Source: Glycine soja
Taxonomy: Eukaryota > Streptophyta > Magnoliopsida > Fabales > Fabaceae
Assembly (NCBI RefSeq): GCF_004193775.1
Contig: NC_041007.1
Coordinates: forward strand, 29,972,850 to 30,036,849
DNA length: 64,000 nt
Direction: 5' to 3'
Shown here: in pieces, positions 42,270-52,676 of the stretch
Layout: each line of letters opens with the position of its first letter
How positions within the stretch are numbered: position 1 is the stretch's first letter
Notes under the pieces: model-generated
The model's input: the letters and a program-made list of their open reading frames with translations, nothing else
Told to the model about the DNA's origin: nothing
Database searches by the model: none
Translations under genes and position numbers: made by a program

Positions 42270-44142
42270 CTAGCGGTTTCTAATCATATGGTCCATTAAG
42301 TCTATCATATGTTTACAATAGCGGAGAAGTTCGTGGATCTTCTTGGGGGCGGAGTAGGTGTCCGCCATTGCTTTGGCCTTGGCTAGCAATCGGGGAAGTT
42401 CTTGACTCCTGTTCAAAGTAAGAGCAAATCGGTCCGTCCACATTGTTGCCTCTTGGTGCCATGAATCAATTACCCTCTCCCTTGCTTCGCTTTCTGCTGA
42501 TATCTTGGCGTACTCATCCTCTAGCCTTTGCTCATGAGTCGCCGCTAGATTTAGCTTCTCTTTGCACTCATCGATGATGGCCCACATATTCCCTTCAGTC
42601 TCGCTTAACTGTTGGGACAAATTTCTTTTCGACCTAAGGTAAGCCTTTAGCTCGTCCTTCAAGATCATGCCTTTGACCCTTGATGATTCCTTTCACCTCT
42701 TCGGAGCTTGAGCTTACTATTGCTGCCCTATAAAGCCCCTCAAAACTTTGCTGGCACGTGTTCTTCCTTTCGGGCCTTCTTGGTTTCTCGTTCCAAGGCT
42801 TCAGCGGTGGCCATATTGACGTCCCTTAGTTCATCATACTCTTTTCAGACTTTGATGGCTATGGACTTGAACTTCTCTTCGACTACTCGGGCTCTTTCAA
42901 GCTCTGCCTTTAGGGCTTGTACCTCATCACTTTCTTCCGAAGCTTTAACCTCATCGTCCCTCACAGTCTTTAGATTTGGGAACCAATCCAATCCTTGTGT
43001 TCGGACTCTCAGCCACTTATGATAGCCGCCGATGATCCCATTACTGCTTCCCCTAAGCTCTCTGTCCTTTCTTCACGCCGCATCCCATGCCTTGCGAACT
43101 CCTTGGAGTACCCTCGCGTTGTGGTCACTAAAACCCCGTGCGATGAAAGGCGTGATGCTTTCGTCTAATGGCGCTCCTCTCATGGGGTAGCCAAGCTGTC
43201 TTATGGCGAGAACGGGATTATAATTAATACAACCCCTTGTTCCCATCAAGGGAACATTTGGACATCCTTCGCATGAAGATAGAATCTTGATTCTTCCTTC
43301 CTTCTAGCGAGGGAACCAATTAACAGACGCCCCCCCATGCTAGCCAAGAGTTGGTCCCAATTCGCCTTTCCTTTTTCGACGCACGAGCGGTAACCTTGTA
43401 GCGGATAGACGGGCCTACCTTCTTGGAGAAAAAGGTGTGAAACCAGCCCCACATAGAGAGCTGGAGTACAGCAAACAATCCTTGCATTGCTTTCTTCACA
43501 TCTTCGGTCGAAGGTGTCATATAGGTCGGCTAGCATAGCGACAACCGGACTTTCCTTGTGGTTATGATAGGCGAGAAAAACGTCGATCGCTGCCAGGTCC
43601 ACCAACCCATCCACATTTGGAAAGAGGACTCCCTCAAAAATCAACAGTGTGAGAATATCTATGAATGGGGTCCACTCGCCTTTATCTGCCAAGATTCTTG
43701 CTTTTACCTCCAAATATTTTCTCGGTATTCCGACCACCCCATTTTCGACTTGCCTTTGGCGGTCTAATTCCTGCGCCGAGATTTGGACTTTTTTAGAAAT
43801 TCTGGCCAATGAGGGGTAGAACCCTGAGAAGAGGTATGGTTTCCTTCCCCCTAGAGGACATCCTAGGATCTCTTCAAATTCTTCCACCATTGATGATAGC
43901 TGGAAGTCCCCAAAGATGAAGCACCTCAACGGCTGATCATAATACTGGGCAAGGGAGGCAATGGACTCTGTGGAGACTTCTACCCTAGCTAGGTCCCAAA
44001 TCTTACCATAGGCTTTGCAGAAGGCTTGCCGTTGAAGTTGACCCATTAATTGCCCCAACTTTCGTAAACTGGTGACCTCTAAGCTCTTGATTTTGACTTG
44101 ATAGAACCTCTTTTTAAACGAAGGCTTTTGACTTAATCCCAT
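42270..44142 (-). pseudogene. ORF1 of element D, broken
   Basis: The start MGLSQKPSFKKRFYQVKIKS at 44,142 matches B's start. The N-terminal domain is readable for 298 codons to a stop at 43,246 and includes FIDILTLLIFEGVLFPNV. The frame then continues in another phase with MGTRGCINYNPVLAIRQLGY-like sequence, then several stops, and the coiled-coil C-terminus is open again from 42,668 to 42,270, ending MDHMIRNR. Frameshift and nonsense changes make it non-functional. Since D is recent by its LTRs, these defects probably existed before D last moved, so ORF1 protein from D itself was not required for its mobility. Confidence 0.85.
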
Positions 44143-45001
44143 GTTTTACTAAAGTGAAATAAAATCTAGTGCGAATCAAAACTCCGACATCTATCATGGG
44201 TGGAATGGATGAATGCATGAAGAAATGCATATGACACAGATGCAATTTACGAATACGGGAGCCCGAGAAACTGTCTCCTTCTTAGATACAACGTCTAGGG
44301 GTAGCAAAGTACCCCAACGTATGTATTTAAAACGGTGACACGGACCCTTCGTTGGTTTGCTAAAGTGAGGGGATCAAAGATGAAACCTACGCATGATGCA
44401 TATGCGAAAGGCACAACACGGGGATGTACATAGTACGACAATATTCACAAACAAATATAAGCAAAAGGGTATATGATACTTATGCATGGCAGTGTGAAAA
44501 ATGGCACGCAACGTGTTTGCTCCATGCCCCTATTTAAGGGACCTATAAGGGAAAGAGCTAACTAGGCTTTTAGTAATAATCCCCAAGGTAATCATATCTC
44601 TCTTGATGGTTTCTAGAGGTATCATCCCCTTCGAAGAACATACTGCAGCAGTAGGGACTACTAGCAACAATAAGTTTTCAAAGAGAAAAGCTCTAGATGA
44701 GGGTTCACTGTAATCAAGCAAGTCGGAGACCTAGCATGATCACAGATTCACCTCCACTCCTTATGTTCCCATGAACCCGGGTATAGGGCCCTTTTTCACT
44801 CACAGTGTGTGCAAATAGTGTTAGTGTTTGTGTGCATCAAATGAATAAATATTTACCTCATGCATACATTCTAAAACACACTAAAAGCAACAAATAGTTT
44901 ATATACACAAGAACATAAGACAAATAAAGGGAAACCAACAAAGGAGAAAGTCATGATAAAACATTGCACAAGATTAAATGGCCTAACTCTCTAAAAAACA
45001 G
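44143..45001 (-). other. Untranslated leader of element D
   Basis: It aligns with the leaders of A, B and F. No gene is seen. Confidence 0.7.
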
Positions 45002-45019
45002 TCCCCAGTGGAGTCGCCA
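45002..45019 (-). other. Primer-binding site, tRNA-Arg (element D)
   Basis: On the minus strand TGGCGACTCCACTGGGGA, two bases from the LTR, the same as in A. Confidence 0.85.
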
Positions 45020-45021
45020 AC

Positions 45022-46973
45022 TGTCGCAACCTACCCTTCGGCGGGAGGGCGACGCGTGGCTCGCGGGATGCGTGTTCCACGAAAGGAATACGCGCGGAGT
45101 CGCCACCAACGTTTATTTGAGGAAAACGTCGGAAAAACCGGAAAAGACGCGATCTACGAACTTTTTAGTGAAAGGTTCGGGAGTTGTATTTACGCACGGG
45201 GAAGGTATTAGCACCCCACACGCCCGTCCCAAGGGACGGCAGCCTTTAATCGAATGTGCAAACATGACTTTGATTTTTATGTTCCCTTTTATGTTCTTAT
45301 ATCCTTTATACCCTTTTTATATTTTTTTCTTTTTTGTGGTCGACAAGGGTGTTTCCCTTTGCTCCTACGTATTCCTCAATTTGTGATGAGGAAATCAGAC
45401 CTACGTAGTTCTTTCGGAACAAAGTGTTTGGTTAAGTTATTTTTGTCTTTTTTGTAAAATATGTTTTTATTGAACAAAAGGTCATTTAAGGTGTTGGACC
45501 ATTAAATGGTCTTTTGATTTTGAAAGGAGAGAAACGTTAAGGCGTTGGACCATTAACGATCTCTTGTTTTTGAAAGGAGAGAAACGTTTAAGGCATTGGA
45601 CCATTAACGATCTCTTGGGGTGGTCGACAAAAGCGGGACTTTTGCTCCTACGTATCCTCAATTGTGATGAGGAAATCAGACCTACGTAGTTCTTGCTTAT
45701 CAAGTGATTCTTTTTTACTTAAGTGGTGATCATTTTAAGGCGTTGGACCTTAAAAAATGATCCATTTTACTTAGTGAGAAATTGAAATGACAAACTTCAA
45801 AAGCCTATTTTTGTGGACGAGCTTGACTAGGCGAGTTGATTTTAGCCTTAGTTTCACTTTAGTTATTAATCAATTCGATTAAGAATGAGAAATCCCAAAG
45901 AGAAAACGTCCGATTGATTTTCCGCTTTATTTTACTAAAAGATGTTTTTTGATTATTATATTATTTTTTACCTCTTTTTTGATTTCCAACGTGGTTACGG
46001 CACGACCGAACGGTCGGAATTTATTTTAACCGAAGTTAACGGATAATACAATTCAAACGTTCGGTGGAAATTTATTTTATTTTTAAGTTAAGCGAGAAAT
46101 GACTTAAGTAAAATGGCTTAAGCACGTCAACAGGGGGTATAAAAAGTAAACAAAACGAGAATAAAAATGCACGAAACACAATGTGGACCACTACGGGTAC
46201 ATAGAATGAATCGAAAAGCTTGGTTCGAGGTACTTACCCGTTGAAGATCGAAGAACGATGAAGAACGAATGAAGAACGTCGAAGAACGGTTGAAATCTTT
46301 GCGAAATTCCTCACGGAAAACGTTACGGAAACGTTTCGGAAGCGCCTTGGCTTAGATTTTCTTCACGGAAACAATTTTTCCAAGCAAATTCGAAAGAGAG
46401 AGAAGTGCCTAAGGGGCTGAACCCCTTCCTTCTTGCCTTCCTCCCCTATTTATAGCAAAATAGGGGAGGTGGTTGCCGCCCAGCTCGCCCAGGCGAGCTC
46501 AGCTCGCCCAGGCGAGCAGGGTTGCTTCCTCCAGAAGCAACCGCCTTCTGGAGGAATATTCCGGAGGGCCCAAGTGGGCCTGGGTGCTATTTGCACCCCC
46601 ATTTTTACTAAGTACACCCCCCTCTGCTGTTTTTTTGGTGATTCTTTTTTCGTAAAGTTACGGAAACTTACGAATTTCGTAACGATACTTGTTTTCTTTC
46701 CGTAATGTTACGGAACCTTGCGGATTACATAATCATCCCCTTTTTGACTTACGGAATGTTACGGAACCTCACTTAATTATGCAACGATGCTTCCATTTGA
46801 TTTCCGGTGTGTCACGGAAACTTACGGATTGTGCATCAATATTTTTTTTGGTTTTTCGGCATGTCCTGGAATTTCACAAATTGCCTAATGATGGGTGCCA
46901 AGCACCTCACGAGGACCAAAGAATGGTCGCACGTCATCGAGCAAAGGTCCCCGGACGAAATTAGGGTATGACA
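45022..46973 (-). repeat. 5' LTR of element D
   Basis: 1,952 bp, nearly identical to 28,928-30,877. The TATA palindrome is at 46,440-46,469 and the splice donor at 46,232-46,237 (minus strand). AAGGT follows at 46,974. Confidence 0.93.
46440..46469 (-). promoter_or_regulatory. TATA box in 12-bp palindrome, D 5' LTR
   Basis: Perfect 12-bp arms with a 6-base loop. This is the promoter expected to drive D's genomic RNA. Confidence 0.72.
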
Positions 46974-46978
46974 AAGGT

Positions 46979-47479
46979 CCATGGTTTTTAGAGATGGAGA
47001 ATATATAAGTGAATCCGATGTTGAAGTGGAAGAGGAGAGTGAGTACGTAGAGGAAGAGGAGACTCCAGAGGGAGATTTGTTGATGATTAGACGGTTACTT
47101 GGTGGTCAATTGAAGCATGAGGAGGAGAGCCAAAGAGAAAACATCTTTCACACTAGATATTTAATCAATGGCAAGGTGTGCATGGTGATCATTGATGGAG
47201 GTAGTTGCACAATGTGGCTAGTGCTAGATTAGTGTCAAAGCTACATTTAGCTACTAAACCACATCCTAGGCCATACAAACTTTAATGGCTTAGTAAGGAT
47301 GGAGAGGTGCAAGTGGGGCAGCAAGTTGAAGTGGACGTTTCCATTGGGAAATACAATGATAAGGTACTTTGTGATGTTGTTCCTATGGAGGCCAGTCACT
47401 TACTTTTGGGGAGACCATGGCAATTTGATAAAAGAGCCAATCATGACGGTTACACCAACAAGATCTCTTTCATGCACCA
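46979..47479 (+). pseudogene. pro: Protease region of element C
   Basis: The gag-pro frame resumes after D: MVFRDGEYISESDVEVEEE (acidic linker), then the protease active site VIIDGGSCT near 47,190-47,210 (DGG in place of the usual DSG/DTG; this is the common form in this family as I know it). One base is missing just after it, near 47,211, and the frame ends at 47,232. In the other frame there is a stop at 47,284 (TAA where CAA is expected, before WLSKDGE). Coding similarity then continues (VGQQVEVDVSIGKYNDKVLC, HLLLGRPWQFDKRA) towards RT. The enzyme would process the polyprotein; this copy is dead. Confidence 0.82.
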
Positions 47480-47696
47480 AGACAAAAAGATTGTGCTCAA
47501 GCCATTGACTCCACAAGAAGTGTGTGAGGATCAAAAGAAAATGAGAGAAAAACTTCTTCAAGAGAAAAGAGAAAAAGAAAAAGTGAGCAAAACACTTGAG
47601 AGTGAGAAAAAGAGGGAAACACTTGAGAGGAAAAAGAGTGAACAAAAGAAGAGTGAAACACTTGAAGTGAGGGAGAGCTATTTAGCCACAAAAAGT
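47480..47696 (+). repeat. 217-bp direct duplication in C, copy 1
   Basis: It encodes the charged linker from DKKIVLKPLTPQEV to RESYLATKS. It is repeated without visible change at 48,122-48,338. Between the copies lies an LTR fragment. Confidence 0.9.
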
Positions 47697-48121
47697 TGTA
47701 TCATGGCCCAAATGGAGGAGGACTAAATGACACCACTTTGTCTCAATTTTAGAGTGTTTAGTTTGTCTAAATAATGGCCCAATCCTTGTAAAGTTGGCTG
47801 ACCAAAAATATGTTTTGGGTTAATCAACTAAAAGGGCTTTAGTAGGTTTAGTTCATGTTGTAATAAGGGCCCAATTGGCAGAAGTGGATTTTCTGGAATT
47901 GTTGTTTGAAAGAACAAGGTTGAAGATGAAAGGAAGGAAAGAATCACTCTTTCCGGCAAGGGCAACACACAAAGGTTGTGAAAGTCTTTTGATACAGCCA
48001 GGGTGTTCTTGAATCACTCAAGAATTTAGGAGAATCACTCTCACTAAGATAAAAGAGATAAACTCTAATTTTCTGAATAAAACTCAACTTATGTTTATTG
48101 ATAAAATGGTTCAGCTTATAT
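47697..48121 (+). repeat. CRM-like LTR fragment copied into the pol region of C
   Basis: It starts TGTATCATGG, the inferred LTR start, and ends inside the flipped TATA region. It matches 51,244-51,669, with one difference noticed (near 47,905), including the inversion junction. It adds a premature MAQMEED end and stop (47,724-47,726). Confidence 0.88.
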
Positions 48122-51100
48122 AGACAAAAAGATTGTGCTCAAGCCATTGACTCCACAAGAAGTGTGTGAGGATCAAAAGAAAATGAGAGAAAAACTTCTT
48201 CAAGAGAAAAGAGAAAAAGAAAAAGTGAGCAAAACACTTGAGAGTGAGAAAAAGAGGGAAACACTTGAGAGGAAAAAGAGTGAACAAAAGAAGAGTGAAA
48301 CACTTGAAGTGAGGGAGAGCTATTTAGCCACAAAAAGTGAGGTCAAGAGGTTGTTTCATGCTAAACAGTCACTATATATCTTGTTTTGCAAAAATCAGAT
48401 TTTGACCACTAACACTTTTGATGATTTTGAAGTGCCTTCTAGTGTTAAAACTCTTTTGCAGGATTTTCAAGACATGTTTCCACCAAATGTGCCAAATGGA
48501 CTACCACCTTTGAGGGGAATTGAGCATCAAATTGATCTCATTCCGGGAGCTTCTTTGCCCAGTAGGCCAGCCTATAGAAGTAATCCACAAGAAACCAAAG
48601 AGATTCAAAGACAAGTGGATGAACTCATTAGCAAAGGTTGGGTAAGAGATAGATGAGTCCTTGTGCTGTCCCAGTGATTTTGGTCCCTAAAAAGGATGGG
48701 ACATGGCGCATGTGTTCCGATTGTAGAGCCCTTAATAACATCACCGTTAAATATAGGCATCCTATACCTAGGCTTGATGATTTGCTTGATGAATTGCATG
48801 GTGCATGTTACTTCTCTAAAATCGATTTAAAAAGTGGATACAATCAAATTAGGATTAGAGAAGGGGATGAATAGAAAACTGCTTTTAAAACAAAATATGG
48901 TTTGTATGAATGGTTGGTTATGCCTTTTGGCCTAACTAACGCTCCTAGAACTTTCATGAGACTAGTGAATCATATCTTGAGAGAGTTCATAGGAAAGTTC
49001 ATTGTGGTGTACTTTGATGATATTCTTATCTATAGAACTTCACTTGATTTGCATATTGATCATTTAAAATATGTCTTTACTGTGCTTAGAGAAGAACAAT
49101 TGTATGCCAATCTTGAAAAATGCATCTTTTGTACTAACCATGTTGTGTTTCTTGGTTTTGTTGTGAGTTCAAAAGGAGTGCAAGTTGATGAGGAGAAGGT
49201 TAGGGCTATTCAAGAATGGCCTACACCTAAGTCTGTGACCGAGGTGAGGAGTTTTCATGGCTTAGCAAGTTTTTATAGACGATTTGTGAAGGATTTTAGC
49301 ACATTGGCAGCACCTCTCAATGAAGTGCTCAAGAAAAATGTTGGTTTCAAATGGGGAGAGAAACAAGAAGAAGCTTTCAATGTTCTTAAGCAAAAGCTAA
49401 CTAATGCCCCATATTTGCGTTGCCAAACTTTAAAAAATCTTTTGAAATTGAGTGTGATGCTTCAAATGTTGGGATTGGGGCTGTGTTGATGCAAGAAGGC
49501 CATCCAATTGCCTATTTTAGTGAAAAGTTAAGTGGTCCTACCCTTAACTATTCAACTTATGATAAGGAGTTGTATGCCTTAGTACGGGCTTTGAAAACAT
49601 GGCAACACTACCTTTATCCTAAGGAATTTGTCATTCATAGTGACCATGAGTCCCTCAAATATATCAAGGGGCAAGGCAAGCTTAACAAAAGGCATGCGAA
49701 GTGGGTGGAATTCCTTGAGCAATTCCCTTATGTTATCAAACATAAAAAGGGAAAAGGTAATATTGTAGCCGATGCTCTTTCTCGGCGTCATGCATTACTT
49801 TCTATGCTTGAAACAAAATTGATTGGTATTGAATGTTTGAAAAGCATGTATGAAAATGATGAAACTTTTGGAGAAATATTTAAAAATTGTGAAAATTTTT
49901 CAGAAAATGGTTTCTTTAGACATGAAGGCTTTCTTTTCAAAGAAAATAAATTGTGTGTGCCTAAATGTTCTACTAGAAATTTGCTTGTTTGTGAAGCACA
50001 TGAAGGAGGTTTAATGGGGCATTTTGGGGTCCAAAAGACTCTAGAAACATTACAAGAACATTTTTATTGGCCTTATAAGAAAAAGGATGTGCAGAAATTT
50101 TGTGAACATTGCATTGTATGTAAAAAGGCAAAGTCTAAGGTAAAGCCTCATGGATTGTATACTCCATTGCCAATTCCGGAGTATCCTTGGATTGATTTAT
50201 CCATGGATTTTGTTTTGGGGCTGCCAAAAACAAGCAATGGTAGAGATTCCATTTTTGTGGTTGTTGATAGGTTTTCTAAAATGGCTCATTTTATTCCATG
50301 TAAAAAAGTTGATGATGCTTCCCATTTGGCTGATTTGTTTTTCAAGGAGATTGTGAGATTCCATGGTTTGCCAAGGAGCATTGTTAGTGATAGGGACTCT
50401 AAGTTCCTAAGTCATTTTTGGAGGACTTTGTGGAGCAAGTTGGGCACTAAATTGTTATTTTCAACCACTTGTCACCCACAAACCGATGGGCAAACGAAAG
50501 TTGTTAATAGGACTTTGGGAACTTTGCTTAGGACAGTTTTGATGAAGAACTTAAAAACTTGGGAAGCTTGTTTACCCCATGTTGAATTTGCTTACAATAG
50601 AGCTGTTCATAGCACCACTAATTGTTCTCCTTTTGAAGTTGTTTATGGTTTTAACCCACTAACTCCTCTTGATCTTTTGCCTATGCCTAATGTTTCTGTT
50701 TTTAAGCATAAAGAAGGTCAAGCAAAGGCGGACTATGTGAAGAAGCTTCATGAGAGAGTCAAAGATCAAATTGAGAGGAAAAATAAAAGCTATGCTAAAC
50801 AAGCCAACAAAGGGAGAAAGAAGGTTGTCTTCGAACCCGGAGATTGGGTTTGGGTGCACATGAGAAAAGAAAGGTTTCCAGAACAAAGGAAATCAAAGCT
50901 TCAACCAAGGGGAGATGGACCATTTCAAGTGCTTGAAAGAATCAATGACAATGCATACAAAGTTGAGCTGCCCGGTGAGTATAATGTTAGTTCCACCTTC
51001 AATGTCTCTGACTTATCTCTTTTTGATGCAGATGGAGAATCCGATTTGAGGACAAATCCTTCTCAAGAGGGAGAGAATGATGAGTACATGACCAAGAGCA

Positions 51101-51273
51101 AGGGCAAGGATCCACTTGAAGGACTTGGAGGGCCTATGGCAAGGGCTAGAGCAAGGAAAGCCAAGGATGCTCTTCAACAAGTGTTGTCCATACTATTTGA
51201 ATACAAGCCCAAGTTTCAAGGAGAAAAGTCCAAGGTTGTGAGTTGTATCATGGCCCAAATGGAGGAGGACTAA
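48122..51273 (+). pseudogene. pol: RT, RNase H and integrase of element C, broken
   Basis: From the second linker copy the RT follows: [51 protein letters not shown] and catalytic YFDDILIY (about 49,010-49,034). The RNase H ([16 protein letters not shown] to [11 protein letters not shown]) ends near 49,790. Integrase has its zinc domain ([25 protein letters not shown]), Asp in DLSMDF and Asp in VSDRDSKF. The third acid is replaced: [10 protein letters not shown] has Lys (AAA, 50,497-50,499) where the family has Glu. Frameshifts lie near 48,650 and 49,410; TAG at 48,872 replaces Trp. A 617-codon open frame remains from 49,420. It ends within the 3' LTR. No chromodomain is evident; the tail matches H. 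Confidence 0.88.
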
Positions 51274-52196
51274 ATGACACCACTTTGTCTCAATTTTAGA
51301 GTGTTTAGTTTGTCTAAATAATGGCCCAATCCTTGTAAAGTTGGCTGACCAAAAATATGTTTTGGGTTAATCAACTAAAAGGGCTTTAGTAGGTTTAGTT
51401 CATGTTGTAATAAGGGCCCAATTGGCAGAAGTGGATTTTCTGGAATTGTGGTTTGAAAGAACAAGGTTGAAGATGAAAGGAAGGAAAGAATCACTCTTTC
51501 CGGCAAGGGCAACACACAAAGGTTGTGAAAGTCTTTTGATACAGCCAGGGTGTTCTTGAATCACTCAAGAATTTAGGAGAATCACTCTCACTAAGATAAA
51601 AGAGATAAACTCTAATTTTCTGAATAAAACTCAACTTATGTTTATTGATAAAATGGTTCAGCTTATATAGAAGCTTTACAGCAGATTTTAGTAATGACCC
51701 ACTAACCTATAATTAAAATAACTTAATGCCATTAACCTAGGGAATTAAAAAAAACTTAATGGCTGAGTGTAACTGAAATTGTGGCAACCAAAAGTCACCC
51801 CCAACAGCCAACAAGTCAGCCACAATTTGGTCTCCCAAAAGGCTGATGCCTAGGTTGCCAGAATTATCTCGTGGCCATAAATCCCATTTTACGCACTCAA
51901 ATTAAGTGATTCCTGAGCCTAAATTGAATTTCAAAACGAGACCTTTCACCACGTTTTGGAATCACCTCATTTGGAGCCTTGTAGCTTGAGTTATTGCCAT
52001 TTCTATATTTCTGTCCAGCCACCACTTAACCTACGTTTTACCATCCCATTAATCCATTTTATGCCAAGAACCACCTTATTAAGACCCACGAAATTAACCA
52101 CCTTATTTTTCATCCTTAATCATTTTCCGCATTTTCCATCAAGGTTTAATCCTAGACGATCCTAAGTCAGCCCTTGTGCCATGAAGGTTCATATCA
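51244..52196 (+). repeat. 3' LTR of element C, with internal inversion
   Basis: About 953 bp, TGTATCATGG to TTCATATCA. The segment 51,424-51,859 is inverted relative to H (380-816) and to C's own 5' LTR. GGCA and TGCC stand at its edges. The TATA box now reads on the minus strand (about 51,662-51,670). The site of A's insertion in H is intact here near 51,950. Confidence 0.85.
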
Positions 52197-52676
52197 CTTG
52201 CCAGATTTTGAAAACCCCTTCTCTGCATTCTCTCTCTCCAAAAAATTTCACATTTTGCATATGTGCTGTCTCTTTGCGTTCTCTACTTCCAATTCCAAGC
52301 ATTAACAATCCAAGTAAGTTCCATGTTTCCTTTTCTCTTTTTCTTGTCTAAACTTTAGGGTAGAAGACTTCAACTGCAGTTTTAGATTTTTAGGGTTTTT
52401 ATGTTTTGTTAGAATTAGTTTAAGCTTAGGACTATATACGCTTGTATACTGTATTGAGTATGATGCGCACATTGCATGTCTGATATGCCTTTTAGAGGCT
52501 TGAAAAGTGCAAGAAAATGAACTGCATTTTATGGAAAACGCAATGAACTCGGTAAGCGAGCATGCTGCGCTAAGCAAGTTCATCAGTACTCATTGTGTAT
52601 ACAGGCGTTCTCGGAAGAACTCGCTAAGCGCACCTACCGCGCTAAGCGAGTTCATCCTTTGAGGATGAACACTCAT
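52197..52676 (+). other. Unassigned sequence between C and E
   Basis: 480 bp with no gene. It has a pyrimidine-rich leader-like start, a CAAGTAAGT donor-like site near 52,310, and CGCTAAGCG motifs (52,555-52,653) that form an imperfect inverted repeat. It may be the old target of C and E, perhaps another LTR. TCATT (52,672-52,676) is the candidate target duplication of E. Confidence 0.5.

Larger units (their letters stand above)
28928..46973 (-). mobile_element. Element D: complete non-autonomous Ogre-like element
   Basis: The 18.0-kb element has paired LTRs and a 5-bp duplication. Read on the minus strand: 5' LTR, tRNA-Arg site, leader, ORF1, a second leader-like and ORF1-like stretch, a gag of a different Ogre subfamily, then non-coding DNA and satellites, polypurine tract and 3' LTR. 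No protease, RT, RNase H or integrase is detectable. By eye the two 1.95-kb LTRs differ at about six positions, so insertion was recent. It must have been mobilised in trans. Confidence 0.88.
26862..52196 (+). mobile_element. Element C: CRM-like Ty3 element, split by D
   Basis: The 5' LTR fragment (26,862-27,412), tRNA-Met primer site and gag continue after D with protease, RT, RNase H, integrase and the 3' LTR (51,244-52,196). Pol reaches into the 3' LTR, as in CRM chromoviruses. The 5' LTR lacks its left part because B is inserted there. Frameshifts, stops, an internal duplication and a lost integrase glutamate show that it is dead. It is the oldest identified layer in this nest. Confidence 0.85.

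Noticed and set aside
47697..48121. Solo LTR insertion in C
   Set aside because: It lacks the LTR right end and a 5-bp duplication. The flanking duplication is 217 bp and the fragment stops in the TATA region, so it is a template-switch product.
52197..52676. First exon and intron of a host gene
   Set aside because: There is a GTAAGT-like site and a pyrimidine-rich leader but no coding sequence, and similar features occur in LTRs of other families.
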